Shown here piece after piece: positions 56,417 to 64,000 of a DNA stretch of 64,000 bases (the first letter of the stretch is position 1; every line of letters begins with the position of its first letter). Position numbers and translations under genes: made by a program. The notes beneath the pieces are model-generated. The model saw nothing but the letters and a program-made list of their open reading frames with translations, did not search any database and was not told the origin of the DNA. Source of the DNA: Bradyrhizobium sp. dw_78 (GTDB lineage Bacteria > Pseudomonadota > Alphaproteobacteria > Rhizobiales > Xanthobacteraceae); assembly GCF_018449525.1 (NCBI RefSeq), contig NZ_JAAVUS010000003.1, positions 248,001-312,000 on the forward strand, written 5' to 3'.

Positions 56417-56470
56417 TAGCGTTTTCGAGCGAAGTGGCTTCCGGTTCGGGTGAAGAAAACGCGTCAAATC
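56417..56470 (-). repeat. Dispersed repeat, inverted copy next to the IS
   Basis: TAGCGTTTTCGAGCGAAGTG, then GCTTCCGGTTCGGGTGAAGA and AAACGCGTCAAATC: the reverse complement of the 54373-54424 type with a few changes. The IS630 right end abuts its first TA. Confidence 0.75.
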
Positions 56471-56516
56471 AAACGAGGTGAGTCTCGGTTCTGATTCCAC
56501 CAGGACCGAAACGCCT

Positions 56517-58439
56517 CTATTGGTCCGGCGAGAATTGAAGCGGCACCTGCTCGACGAAGCTGTGTTTCAGCGCGCTGCTGGCGAAGCTTCGATTGCGGCC
56601 ATGTCGTTTTGCCTCATAGAGCGCGATATCCGCATCGCCAATCAGCGCCGTTGCGTCCAGGGTGGACTCGGTTTTGGCGGAAACGCCGACACTGACCGTC
56701 ACGGATCCATGCCTCGATGCGGCGTTGGGAATACCGAGCGCTCTGACCGTCAGCCTGACCGCCTCTGCGATACGAAGGGCATCTGCCTCGGAAACGTCGG
56801 GAAGGACGATGACGAACTCTTCTCCTCCGTATCGCGCCGACATGCCGGACGTGTTGAACGTTGCCTCGGCAATGACTTTTGCGACGGCTTTCAAGCACTC
56901 GTCGCCGGCCTGATGGCCATAGGCATCGTTATAGCCTTTGAAATAGTCGATATCGATCAACAATATCGATATGACGTCGCAGGCTTCGTATTCGCGGCGA
57001 ATGAATCCGTCGAATGTTCGACGATTGGAAAGGCCGGTCAGTCCGTCGGTGGTGGCAAGCTGAGCGAGACGGGTATTGAGCGAAGTCAGCTCGTCTTCCA
57101 TCATCTTGCGCTGGGTGATATCTCTCAGTACCCCGACAAATTTCGTCTGGCCGCGATCGTCCTGTTCCGACGCCAGTTTGAGGCGGATTTCGACCCAGGC
57201 GATCGACCGGTCGGCGCGCGCGATTCTGAAAGCAACGGTATTGGTGGAATCCGCGCTTGGCTGGGCGGTGGCGGCCAGGACACGCTCCTTGTCGTCCGGA
57301 TGCACAAGATCGAAGCACGATTTTCCGATCAGGTCGTTTCCATGCAGGCCCAGCACCGGCTCGACGGACGGCGACACGTAAAGCAGGGTTCCATGTCCCT
57401 CGAGCAGGATCACGATGTCGGCGATGTTGTCCGAGAGCAGCCGATAGCGTCTTTCGCGTTCGAAAAGCTCGCGTTCCGTCTTTCGCCGAAAGCGGAATTG
57501 CGACCACAATAATGCCGCCGAAACAACGATCAGGCCCAGCATCATGGCGCCGACCAGCGCATCGGTGCGCAACGCGGCCCGCCAGCTCGAAAGAATCTCG
57601 CTCTCGGAACGGGCGACGGTCACAACGAGTGGATATTGCGGGGTTTCCTCATAGCCGAGATATTTCACTTTGCCGTCGAATGACGAAATGGTCCTGTAAT
57701 ATCCGACCGGGCTGAGCCCGATCTGTTTTGTGAACAGCTCTGTTTTCGACAGATCGGCGCCGATATTCGCGGATGGCGCGCGGATCAGAACGATGCCATC
57801 GTTGCGTAACAGGCCGATGGCTCCTCCGGGTCCAAACTGGAAGCCGTTGTAGAACGCATTGAAGTAATCGCAGTCGATCGTGGCGATCAGGACACCGCCG
57901 AAACCGCCATCCTGCCTGGTGACCCGCTTCGAGAGCACGATGGTCATGCGGCCGGTCAGTCGCGATTTTACCGGGCGGCTGATCTTGAGTGCCGTGTCGG
58001 GTGCGTCGCGATGGTAGATGAAATAATCGCGGTCGGCAGTATCGTAACGCGGCAGCTCTGCAAGCGACGAATATTGCCACGCACCGTCGGCGTCCAGCAC
58101 GCTGATTTCGTAGAGTTGCGGCAACGCGCTGACGGTGTCCGCGAGGAACGAGTTAAGGCGCTCGGGCAGCGGTGTCCGGTATTTCAGAAGTTCGACAATG
58201 CCGCTCATGGCGATGTCGACCGACTGAATCGTGTGCGAGGCGTGTTCCGCGAGCGAGTGAGCAAGGTTCTGCGTTGTGGTCTGGCCGTGATCGAGGGTGG
58301 CGGCCTTGGCTCCCAGTGCCTTCCAGACAACGATTTCCAGCACGCACGCGCTGGTCGCCAGCACAAGAAAAGCCGCGATCATGATCGGCGCGATAGGCCG
58401 GCTTAGTGGCGTGCTGGTTGCGGGGACGTGATCTGGCAT
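56517..58439 (-). CDS. Membrane diguanylate cyclase (dCache-PAS-GGDEF)
   Basis: From ATG 58439 the protein is 640 residues. A membrane helix (about 17-39) precedes a periplasmic dCache sensor (about 45-290, with DRDYFIYHRDAPDTALKIS), a second helix (about 305-325), a PAS domain (with YVSPSVEPVLGL) and a GGDEF domain with YGGEEF, an active variant. There is no EAL domain. It should make c-di-GMP in response to an extracellular small molecule. The frame extends to 58496 without extra support. Confidence 0.92.
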   Translation of the reverse strand: MPDHVPATSTPLSRPIAPIMIAAFLVLATSACVLEIVVWKALGAKAATLDHGQTTTQNLAHSLAEHASHTIQSVDIAMSGIVELLKYRTPLPERLNSFLADTVSALPQLYEISVLDADGAWQYSSLAELPRYDTADRDYFIYHRDAPDTALKISRPVKSRLTGRMTIVLSKRVTRQDGGFGGVLIATIDCDYFNAFYNGFQFGPGGAIGLLRNDGIVLIRAPSANIGADLSKTELFTKQIGLSPVGYYRTISSFDGKVKYLGYEETPQYPLVVTVARSESEILSSWRAALRTDALVGAMMLGLIVVSAALLWSQFRFRRKTERELFERERRYRLLSDNIADIVILLEGHGTLLYVSPSVEPVLGLHGNDLIGKSCFDLVHPDDKERVLAATAQPSADSTNTVAFRIARADRSIAWVEIRLKLASEQDDRGQTKFVGVLRDITQRKMMEDELTSLNTRLAQLATTDGLTGLSNRRTFDGFIRREYEACDVISILLIDIDYFKGYNDAYGHQAGDECLKAVAKVIAEATFNTSGMSARYGGEEFVIVLPDVSEADALRIAEAVRLTVRALGIPNAASRHGSVTVSVGVSAKTESTLDATALIGDADIALYEAKRHGRNRSFASSALKHSFVEQVPLQFSPDQ

Positions 58440-58763
58440 ATCGCGGGCGCCAATGGGAAAAAGGTAAACAGACCATAGGCACGATATGCCTTCCACGGCG
58501 ACAAGGCCGTTCCGCGCTTTTGATTCAATTGCCGCTTATGCCGCGATCAGCATCGCGATCGGGTGATCGCCCGGACGCCGGCTGGCGTGGCGCCGTTCAT
58601 CATGGGTTCGATGGAATGGCGCTTACACGATGCGCGAGCTCGCGCGTCCGCTGTACACGACCTTTGTCCTCCCCCGACTTTGCCTGACGTCAGTCCGGTG
58701 CAGGAAATGCGGGGAGAGGAGCCGTCTACGGATCTTATTTTGTGCCGTGATGCGAAAGCCGGT
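58440..58763. other. Intergenic region after the TonB-dependent receptor gene
   Basis: A 324-base gap with no gene I can support. It contains the 3' end of the receptor transcript and the promoter of the cyclase gene. Confidence 0.4.
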
Positions 58764-61124
58764 TTATTCGTGGTAGCGAACGGTAAGGAAGGCGCTCAAT
58801 CCTTCGCCGACAAATCCGCCGGCGCCGTTGGCGGCAACGAAGTAGCGTTCGTTGGTGATGTTCTTCACATTCAAGGCAACACCCCAATTGGCATTGTCCC
58901 AGCCGATCATCGCATTGCCGATCACGAAAGCGGGGACCGTGTTGACATCGGTCGTGTCGCTATAGGTCTTGTCGCGATAGTTCAGGCCGGCGCCGATCTG
59001 GAATCCGGGAATTCCTCCGATCGAGAATTTGTAGGTGCTCCAGAGGTTGGCCATATAGGCCGGTACGCCCTGCGGATGATTTCCTACCGTCGTTGGGGTT
59101 TGCGGAGCGCTGGTGACGACGGCTTCCTGCGCCGTCGCATTGGCGAGCAGGTGCCATTGATCGGTGATGGCGGCATCGAGCGAGGCTTCGACGCCATTGG
59201 TCAATTGGCTGTCGAACACGATCGTATCGGTGGCAGAGATAAGGGTTGCGACGTTGTCACGTGAGACGTTGAAGACCGAGGTGTTCAGGATGACCTTGTC
59301 ATTGAGTAGCGAGAACTTGACTCCAGCCTCGTATTGCAGTGCCGATTCCGGTGCGCCGATGCCGTTCTGGGTATTTTCCGAGTTGAAGTTCGTGAGATAG
59401 CTCTTCGAAGCCCCGATATAGGGCGAAATGCCGGGGAAGATCTGGTACAGGGTGCCGACGCTCCAGCTTACCGGCGCGTCGTTGCGGGAGAGCGGCACGC
59501 CGGCGATGATCGGCACGGCGGTAGAGGTAAAGCGGCCCGGCACGGTGGTCAGCGGATCGAGCTCCGTGTCGTACCAGTCCTGGCGAACGCCGAGGCGTAG
59601 CTTCCATTTGTCGGTCAGATCCATCTGATCGGTGGCGTAGAGGCCGTAATAATCCGCCACCAGGTGATCGTTGTCGCAGGAATGCTTGGCGTCGCACTGG
59701 AAATTCAGGCTGGCCGGAGTCAGCTCCGGTGGCGTCGGCGCGAAAATATTGGCGATGTTCGGAAGATCGGCCGTCGTTCGCTGCGTATCCATGACCTGAT
59801 GCTGATATTCGAATCCGGTCAGCAGCGTATGCCGGACCGAGCCGGTACCGAATTTCCACACCGGCTCGAACTGATAGTCGAGGCTGCCGTCGGAATCATT
59901 CTGCGAGCGCAATTGCCGCCCTTCCAGCGAGTCGCCGACAATGCGCGTGCCGCTGCTGCTGTTGGCGGCGGTCATGCTGTCGTTGTTGCGCATGACGTCG
60001 ATGTCGCGATGCGTATAGGAGAGCCGGTTGTTGATCGTCAGGAAATTCGTGACGTCCCACGCGTCGGTCAGGGTAGGGCGGATGTAATCCTGATTGGCGA
60101 ACGAAAACGGCGTCGAGTATTTGGCGCTGGTCGCGACGCCGGTGATCGGCGAGCCGTTCATATAGATCAGGCCGTAGGAATCCGGCGTCTGCTTGATGTG
60201 GCGAGCATCGAGCGCGAAACTGAGCGTGTGGTCCTCGACATGCCAGGTGAATTCCGGTCGGATTTCATAATCCTGGCTGGCGAGGTCGCGAAAGCCGTCG
60301 GCGCGCGAGAAAGTGGTGTCGAGCCGGTAATTCAGGCCGTCGATGGTGGTGGGGCCGGTGACGTAGTTGCTGTTGGTGACGGTGCCAAAGGATCCCGCCT
60401 GCAGGCTGCTGCCCCAATGGAACACGGGCGAGGGATCATAATGGACGATGTTGATGGTGCCGCCGGGCGGGCCGCTGCCGAATAGCGCCGAGCCGGGGCC
60501 TTCCAGAATTTCAACCCGCCGCACGCCGTTGAGCGAATGGGACAGACCGCCAAGCTGATCGCCGTCGGAAAAGCCGTCGGTATAGACCTGGGCGTTCAGG
60601 CCGCGGATCAGGAAGTGGTCGAAATAGCCCAGTGAATCCTGGCCGCCGGTATTGACGCCGCTGGCATTGGTGACGGCATCGCGCAGCATCGTGGCGCCCT
60701 GCTCAGTAAGAACCTCGCGGGGAATGATCTGCACGCTGGCGGGCAGATCTTCCAGTTTGGTGCCGGTCTTGCCGAGCGAAGGCGCCTGTTGCAGCGGCGG
60801 GCCGGAATTATTGTTGTTGGGGCCGTTGCCGTCATCGACCACGTTCGCCGTCTGGGCCGCCGGCTTTGGCGGCTGGGTCGAGCGCGCTGTCCTTCGTCGC
60901 GCAGAAGGCTTTGCCGCCGCCGACGTCTGCCTTTGCGCCGGACGATTTTTCGGCGCCTCGACCTGCACGGGAGGAAGGTTTGCCGGCCTCTCCGTAGTCT
61001 GTGCCTGCGCCGATGCGGGCACGAAGGCCGCCATTGCGATGCAGAACAATCCGGTGGCACGATATGCGTTACCGCGCCGGGCGTTGGTGATCTCCGGCCC
61101 CTGAACAGTCTTTGCCAATTTCAC
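58764..61124 (-). CDS. TonB-dependent siderophore receptor
   Basis: The 786-residue outer-membrane receptor has a signal peptide ending ASAQA (about residue 40), an unusually long Pro/Ala-rich linker (about 45-110), a plug domain (LEDLPASVQIIPREVL, GFFD-like FDHFLIRGL, and RVEILEGPGSALFGSGPPGG) and a 22-strand barrel ending LSAFLTVRYHE. The plug sequence is of the ferrichrome/siderophore class. An Irr-like box lies 18 bases upstream of the start, so iron limitation is the expected signal. No TonB or siderophore genes are adjacent. Confidence 0.92.
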   Translation of the reverse strand: MKLAKTVQGPEITNARRGNAYRATGLFCIAMAAFVPASAQAQTTERPANLPPVQVEAPKNRPAQRQTSAAAKPSARRRTARSTQPPKPAAQTANVVDDGNGPNNNNSGPPLQQAPSLGKTGTKLEDLPASVQIIPREVLTEQGATMLRDAVTNASGVNTGGQDSLGYFDHFLIRGLNAQVYTDGFSDGDQLGGLSHSLNGVRRVEILEGPGSALFGSGPPGGTINIVHYDPSPVFHWGSSLQAGSFGTVTNSNYVTGPTTIDGLNYRLDTTFSRADGFRDLASQDYEIRPEFTWHVEDHTLSFALDARHIKQTPDSYGLIYMNGSPITGVATSAKYSTPFSFANQDYIRPTLTDAWDVTNFLTINNRLSYTHRDIDVMRNNDSMTAANSSSGTRIVGDSLEGRQLRSQNDSDGSLDYQFEPVWKFGTGSVRHTLLTGFEYQHQVMDTQRTTADLPNIANIFAPTPPELTPASLNFQCDAKHSCDNDHLVADYYGLYATDQMDLTDKWKLRLGVRQDWYDTELDPLTTVPGRFTSTAVPIIAGVPLSRNDAPVSWSVGTLYQIFPGISPYIGASKSYLTNFNSENTQNGIGAPESALQYEAGVKFSLLNDKVILNTSVFNVSRDNVATLISATDTIVFDSQLTNGVEASLDAAITDQWHLLANATAQEAVVTSAPQTPTTVGNHPQGVPAYMANLWSTYKFSIGGIPGFQIGAGLNYRDKTYSDTTDVNTVPAFVIGNAMIGWDNANWGVALNVKNITNERYFVAANGAGGFVGEGLSAFLTVRYHE

Positions 61125-61142
61125 GTGACGCCCCGCTGACAG

Positions 61143-61159
61143 ATTAGAACCATACTAAT
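61143..61159. promoter_or_regulatory. Irr/ICE-like iron control box upstream of the receptor gene
   Basis: ATTAGAA-CCA-TACTAAT is a 17-base near-palindrome (6 of 7 arm positions pair) close to the iron control element TTTAGAA-NNN-TTCTAAA of rhizobia. It lies 18 bases before the ATG of the TonB-dependent receptor. Confidence 0.55.
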
Positions 61160-61353
61160 GAGCAGCAGCGATCCATCGCCGCACCCCATGCGCGAACGAA
61201 CACAGATCCGACGATGCTATTCCGAGGGGCTTGCGCGCGGCTGTCTTGAATCGCTCTAAACGCAGCGGGTCATGCTTCGCCCGGCATCACGAAGACGGGC
61301 GAACCGATCTTGGCGGCTGATGATCGCGAGAGCGATGCCAGCTCGAACTATCG

Positions 61354-61746
61354 CTAGAGATGAATGAGATTGCTGATGATGGCGCCGAACGCACCGAGCC
61401 AAAGAATGATGCAGCTCAGCCCTTGAATCGCAAACCCGGGCCCGCGCTTTTCGACGGCTCGCATATAACCGACCATGTAGAGAATACGGCCGATGATCCA
61501 GACCAGGCCGAGCGCCGCAGCACCGGCATCGCCGAGATAGATGGCAAACAGCCAGAGCGACGGCAGGAAGATCGGCATCCATTCCAGCGTATTCATCTGC
61601 ACGCGAAACACCCGTTCGAAGTCGGGATGGCCGGAAGTGGCCGGCAGTTTGACGCCGTAGGTCTTGCGGGCTCGCGTCACCTGGATGCTGGTGAAGAGAT
61701 AGAGCAGGACAGCCAGGCAGGTGATGAGTGCGGTGAATGGATACAT
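61354..61746 (-). CDS. MAPEG-family membrane protein
   Basis: The 130-residue protein has four membrane helices and the MAPEG features ERVFRVQMNTLEWMPIFLP and GRILYMVGYMRAVEKRGPGF. Family members are glutathione-dependent membrane enzymes, but bacterial roles are largely untested. It lies 30 bases after the lipocalin gene on the same strand. Confidence 0.88.
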   Translation of the reverse strand: MYPFTALITCLAVLLYLFTSIQVTRARKTYGVKLPATSGHPDFERVFRVQMNTLEWMPIFLPSLWLFAIYLGDAGAAALGLVWIIGRILYMVGYMRAVEKRGPGFAIQGLSCIILWLGAFGAIISNLIHL

Positions 61747-61776
61747 TGCGAGATCCCCTATAAGTGACGATGGTTT

Positions 61777-62865
61777 TCAGTAGCCGGTCATCTCGAGATA
61801 GCCCATGCCGTTGTGGCTCCCGGCAAAGCGGATCGGCCCCTCCCAATAGGGAAAGCTCGTTCCCATCCAGCTTCGCGCATTCAGGGCGGTGGTCTCGATG
61901 GCCAGGCCCCGCGTAGGGATTTCGATGCGCCACGCTGTCGGCAGTCTGCGAGCTTCGGTCGCCGTGAACGCGGTTGGCGTCATCTTGATCTGCGCCGGAG
62001 CGATCGGCTCGGACGTGCCGGCGGGTGATATCCAGTTGCCGGAGGCATAGTCGGTGCCGTCGTTCTGGCGCAGCCGAAACAACATCAGCTTCTCGTTCGT
62101 ATTCAGATGCAGCGAGAACCAGTCCCATCCGGTCTGGTCGGATGCAAGCGGCTGGCTACTCCATTCACGGTCCAGCCATGCCTGTCCGCTGACCTCGACG
62201 GGCTTGCCGTCGATGGTGATGCGGCCCGTCGCCGTAAAGAACGGCTGGCTGAAATAATATGACGCCTGCTCGCGTTCCGATTTTTTGCTGTAGCCGCCAT
62301 CGCCCTGAAGAACCAGCGGCCGGTCCGCACCTAACCGCAGCGCGTAACTGAAGTCTGCGCCGGAGGCCGTCAACTCGAGTGGCGCGACGGTCCTGTCATT
62401 CAGGCCGTTGAGCCCGCGCATCTCCCAGGAATCGATCCAGGCTTCAAACGGCTTGGCGTTCACGCCGGCCTGGCCGATGCCGCCGCGCGCGAATTTCTCG
62501 CTGAACCGGTGAAGGTCCATCCGGGTCACGGCGGCGTGGCCCATCCAGATCTGCTGACTGGCCCAGCCCTGTTGTTCGGGGCCGGGTTTGGAGGCCTGGC
62601 GGAATAACGTCCATTGCACACCGCAGGCCGCACCGCTCGAATCCACGAGGTTTGCGGTGATGTACCACCATTCGATCCGGTAATCCGGATGCGAGCCGAG
62701 ATCTTCGGGGAACGAAAATATCTTGCCGGGAACGACGGCCGCAAATCCATCCGCCTTCTCGCCGAGCCCGGCGAAGCCCTGCGCCAACGAATGTCGCGGG
62801 CGGAGGCCGAGAAGTGCTGCGCCGCCCGTGAACACGCGGCGCGATATCAGGCGCCTATCGTTCAT
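61777..62865 (-). CDS. AttH/CrtC-like lipocalin-domain protein, Tat-exported
   Basis: The 362-residue protein starts with a twin-arginine signal (RRLISRRVFTGGAALLGL) and has the two-lobed lipocalin fold of AttH and hydroxyneurosporene hydratase: DYRIEWWYITANL, the middle QAWLDREWSSQPL and WDWFSLHLN. It would be periplasmic. Its start overlaps by 11 bases the stop of an FtsX-type permease gene, the AttG-AttH arrangement described in Agrobacterium. Its chemical role is unknown. Confidence 0.88.
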   Translation of the reverse strand: MNDRRLISRRVFTGGAALLGLRPRHSLAQGFAGLGEKADGFAAVVPGKIFSFPEDLGSHPDYRIEWWYITANLVDSSGAACGVQWTLFRQASKPGPEQQGWASQQIWMGHAAVTRMDLHRFSEKFARGGIGQAGVNAKPFEAWIDSWEMRGLNGLNDRTVAPLELTASGADFSYALRLGADRPLVLQGDGGYSKKSEREQASYYFSQPFFTATGRITIDGKPVEVSGQAWLDREWSSQPLASDQTGWDWFSLHLNTNEKLMLFRLRQNDGTDYASGNWISPAGTSEPIAPAQIKMTPTAFTATEARRLPTAWRIEIPTRGLAIETTALNARSWMGTSFPYWEGPIRFAGSHNGMGYLEMTGY

Positions 62866-64000
62866 TGGCGAAAACTTTGACCAGATTTGCCGGCTGCATG
62901 CGCGAAAGCTTGAGCGCCGGAATCAATGCGGCGAGCAACGCGGCCAGCATGGCGACGCCGACCAGCTCGAGCAGTTGCAGCGGAAAGACATCAAACGGCA
63001 GCCGCCAGCCGAACGCCTTCACATTCACCACCGCGATCAGGCACCACGCCACCAGAAGCCCCAGTGGCAATGCCAACAGCGTCGTGATCAGCGCCACCGA
63101 CATGGTTTTCAGAACTTCGATCGATGCCAGTTGCCGCCGCGTGATTCCGATTGCCCATAGCGGCGCGAGCTGGGGTAGCCGGGAATTGCTCAGTGTCAGC
63201 AGGCTGGTCAATAGCGCGACGCCGGCGATCCCAAGCGTGAAACTGTTCAGCGCTGTGGTCACCGCAAAGGTCCGGTTGAAGATTCGCGTCGAGTCGGCCT
63301 TCAGCGTCGCCTGGTCGATCAGATTGCGGCCATCGAGGCCGAATTTGCCTTGCAGCGCCGACATCAGCGCCGGAATTTCGCCGGGCGCAACGCGCAGGCC
63401 CAGCCGGGTTCGCGGAATATTGGGAAAGCGCCGCGTCAGCGCGGCGAAGTTGACGGCGACCTGTCCCTTGGGGTTGCCGTAGTCCGCATAGATGCCGACG
63501 ATTTCAAGCGTCCAGTTGCCGCCGGGTGCGGGCATATCGATGTGATCGCCGATGGCGAGGTTCAGGCGCCGGGCCAGTTGCTCGCTGACAAACCCCGTAT
63601 CGCCCGGACGAAGACGGACCCAGGCATTGTTTGCGGACCGAAGCAGCGGCCAGTGGTCGCGATAGGTCGCGTGGTCGGGAAGGCCGAGAATTTCGACCGG
63701 CGCGCCGTTGATTTCCGTCTCGGCGCGGCCGCCCGGCAGGATCGCCTGCACCTCGGGGCGCTGGCCCAGCCATGCCCTGATCTCGTTGGCCCGCGCATCG
63801 TCTGATGCGTTGATATAGACATCCGCCGCCAGCCTGCCGTCCAGCCAGGTGATAAACGTCCGGCTGAAGGTTTCCACCATGGTTCCGACGCCGACATTGA
63901 CCGCGAGCGCGAGCAACAGCGCCATCAATGCCAGCGATAATCCTGAGAGCTGCTGGCGGCTGTCGGCCCAGCACCAGGCCACCAGCGCATCACGAGCGCT
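62855..64000 (-). CDS. FtsX-like ABC permease (AttG-like), C-terminal part; 5' end outside window
   Basis: The frame is open to the window edge, so this is the C-terminal part (at least 381 residues) of a larger permease. A membrane helix (SGLSLALMALLLALAVNVGV), a MacB/FtsX periplasmic domain with PEVQAILPGGRAETEI, and three C-terminal helices (NSFTLGIAGVALLTSLLTL onward) are seen, ending KLSRMQPANLVKVFANER. The GTG at 63982 is probably internal, because ARDALVAWCWADSRQQL upstream fits the middle of such proteins. With a lipocalin partner it probably handles lipoprotein-like substrates. Confidence 0.88.
   Translation of the reverse strand, partial: SARDALVAWCWADSRQQLSGLSLALMALLLALAVNVGVGTMVETFSRTFITWLDGRLAADVYINASDDARANEIRAWLGQRPEVQAILPGGRAETEINGAPVEILGLPDHATYRDHWPLLRSANNAWVRLRPGDTGFVSEQLARRLNLAIGDHIDMPAPGGNWTLEIVGIYADYGNPKGQVAVNFAALTRRFPNIPRTRLGLRVAPGEIPALMSALQGKFGLDGRNLIDQATLKADSTRIFNRTFAVTTALNSFTLGIAGVALLTSLLTLSNSRLPQLAPLWAIGITRRQLASIEVLKTMSVALITTLLALPLGLLVAWCLIAVVNVKAFGWRLPFDVFPLQLLELVGVAMLAALLAALIPALKLSRMQPANLVKVFANER

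Noticed and set aside
61256..62128. 290-codon minus-strand frame overlapping the MAPEG and lipocalin genes
   Set aside because: It is out of frame with both recognised proteins and shows no similarity of its own.

Overview
The window reads as a chromosome segment of a Bradyrhizobium/Rhodopseudomonas-type alphaproteobacterium. Grounds for this are the high G+C, the urt-type ABC transporter with formamidase FmdA/FmdB, CoxD/CoxE-type maturation genes beside an isoquinoline-oxidoreductase-type molybdoenzyme, several GGDEF/EAL proteins, an Irr-like iron box and dispersed palindromic repeats of a kind I associate with Bradyrhizobium. The genus is inferred from gene content, not from a marker gene.

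Region 1 (1-1315): the 3' part of otsA and a tRNA-Ser(GGA).

Region 2 (1316-17694): a genomic island inserted at the 3' end of the tRNA. It is bounded by an 82-bp direct repeat (1302-1383 and 17613-17694, one mismatch), and each repeat is followed by a decayed tyrosine integrase. The cargo is compact: an RpiR-type regulator, a luciferase-like (LLM) F420-type oxidoreductase, a three-subunit molybdenum hydroxylase, an M20 metallohydrolase, an isoaspartyl-dipeptidase-like amidohydrolase with altered active-site residues, a TctCBA carboxylate uptake system, a fused CofG-CofH deazaflavin synthase (FbiC) and an NADPH:F420 oxidoreductase. The island therefore makes the deazaflavin Fo and can reduce it, but carries no CofC, CofD or CofE. 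I read it as a transferable catabolic module that brings its own deazaflavin redox chemistry, probably for a carboxylated N-heterocycle or cyclic amide. The 11-mer ATCAATGACGG occurs upstream of three of its transcription units and is a candidate shared operator or promoter element. This island is the most novel item in the window.

Region 3 (17695-32545): island debris with a small membrane protein, an ArsR/SRPBCC pair with a nested palindromic operator, a DosP/FixL-like heme-PAS c-di-GMP phosphodiesterase, a membrane GGDEF-EAL protein, RecQ, a polysaccharide deacetylase next to a MetA-like acyltransferase whose catalytic His is Tyr, a GNAT-like protein and a divergent acyl carrier protein.

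Region 4 (32787-40307): a tri-heme cytochrome c, 2Fe-2S and Tat-exported molybdopterin subunits of a periplasmic dehydrogenase, convergent with coxE/coxD, then a secreted trypsin-like protease.

Region 5 (40322-52171): an amide/urea module made of a LuxR-type response regulator, an unusual NCS1-permease/hybrid-histidine-kinase fusion, urtABCDE, formamidase fmdA, fmdB and a DUF1614 membrane protein. No urease genes are present, so short-chain amides are a likely substrate.

Region 6 (52248-64000): a beta-keto acid cleavage enzyme with a hydroxyacyl/carnitine-type dehydrogenase, an SDR, an IS630-family element with a nonsense-mutated transposase, a GGDEF protein, a TonB-dependent receptor with an Irr-like box, a MAPEG protein, and an AttH-like lipocalin with the end of its AttG-like FtsX permease, which runs off the window.
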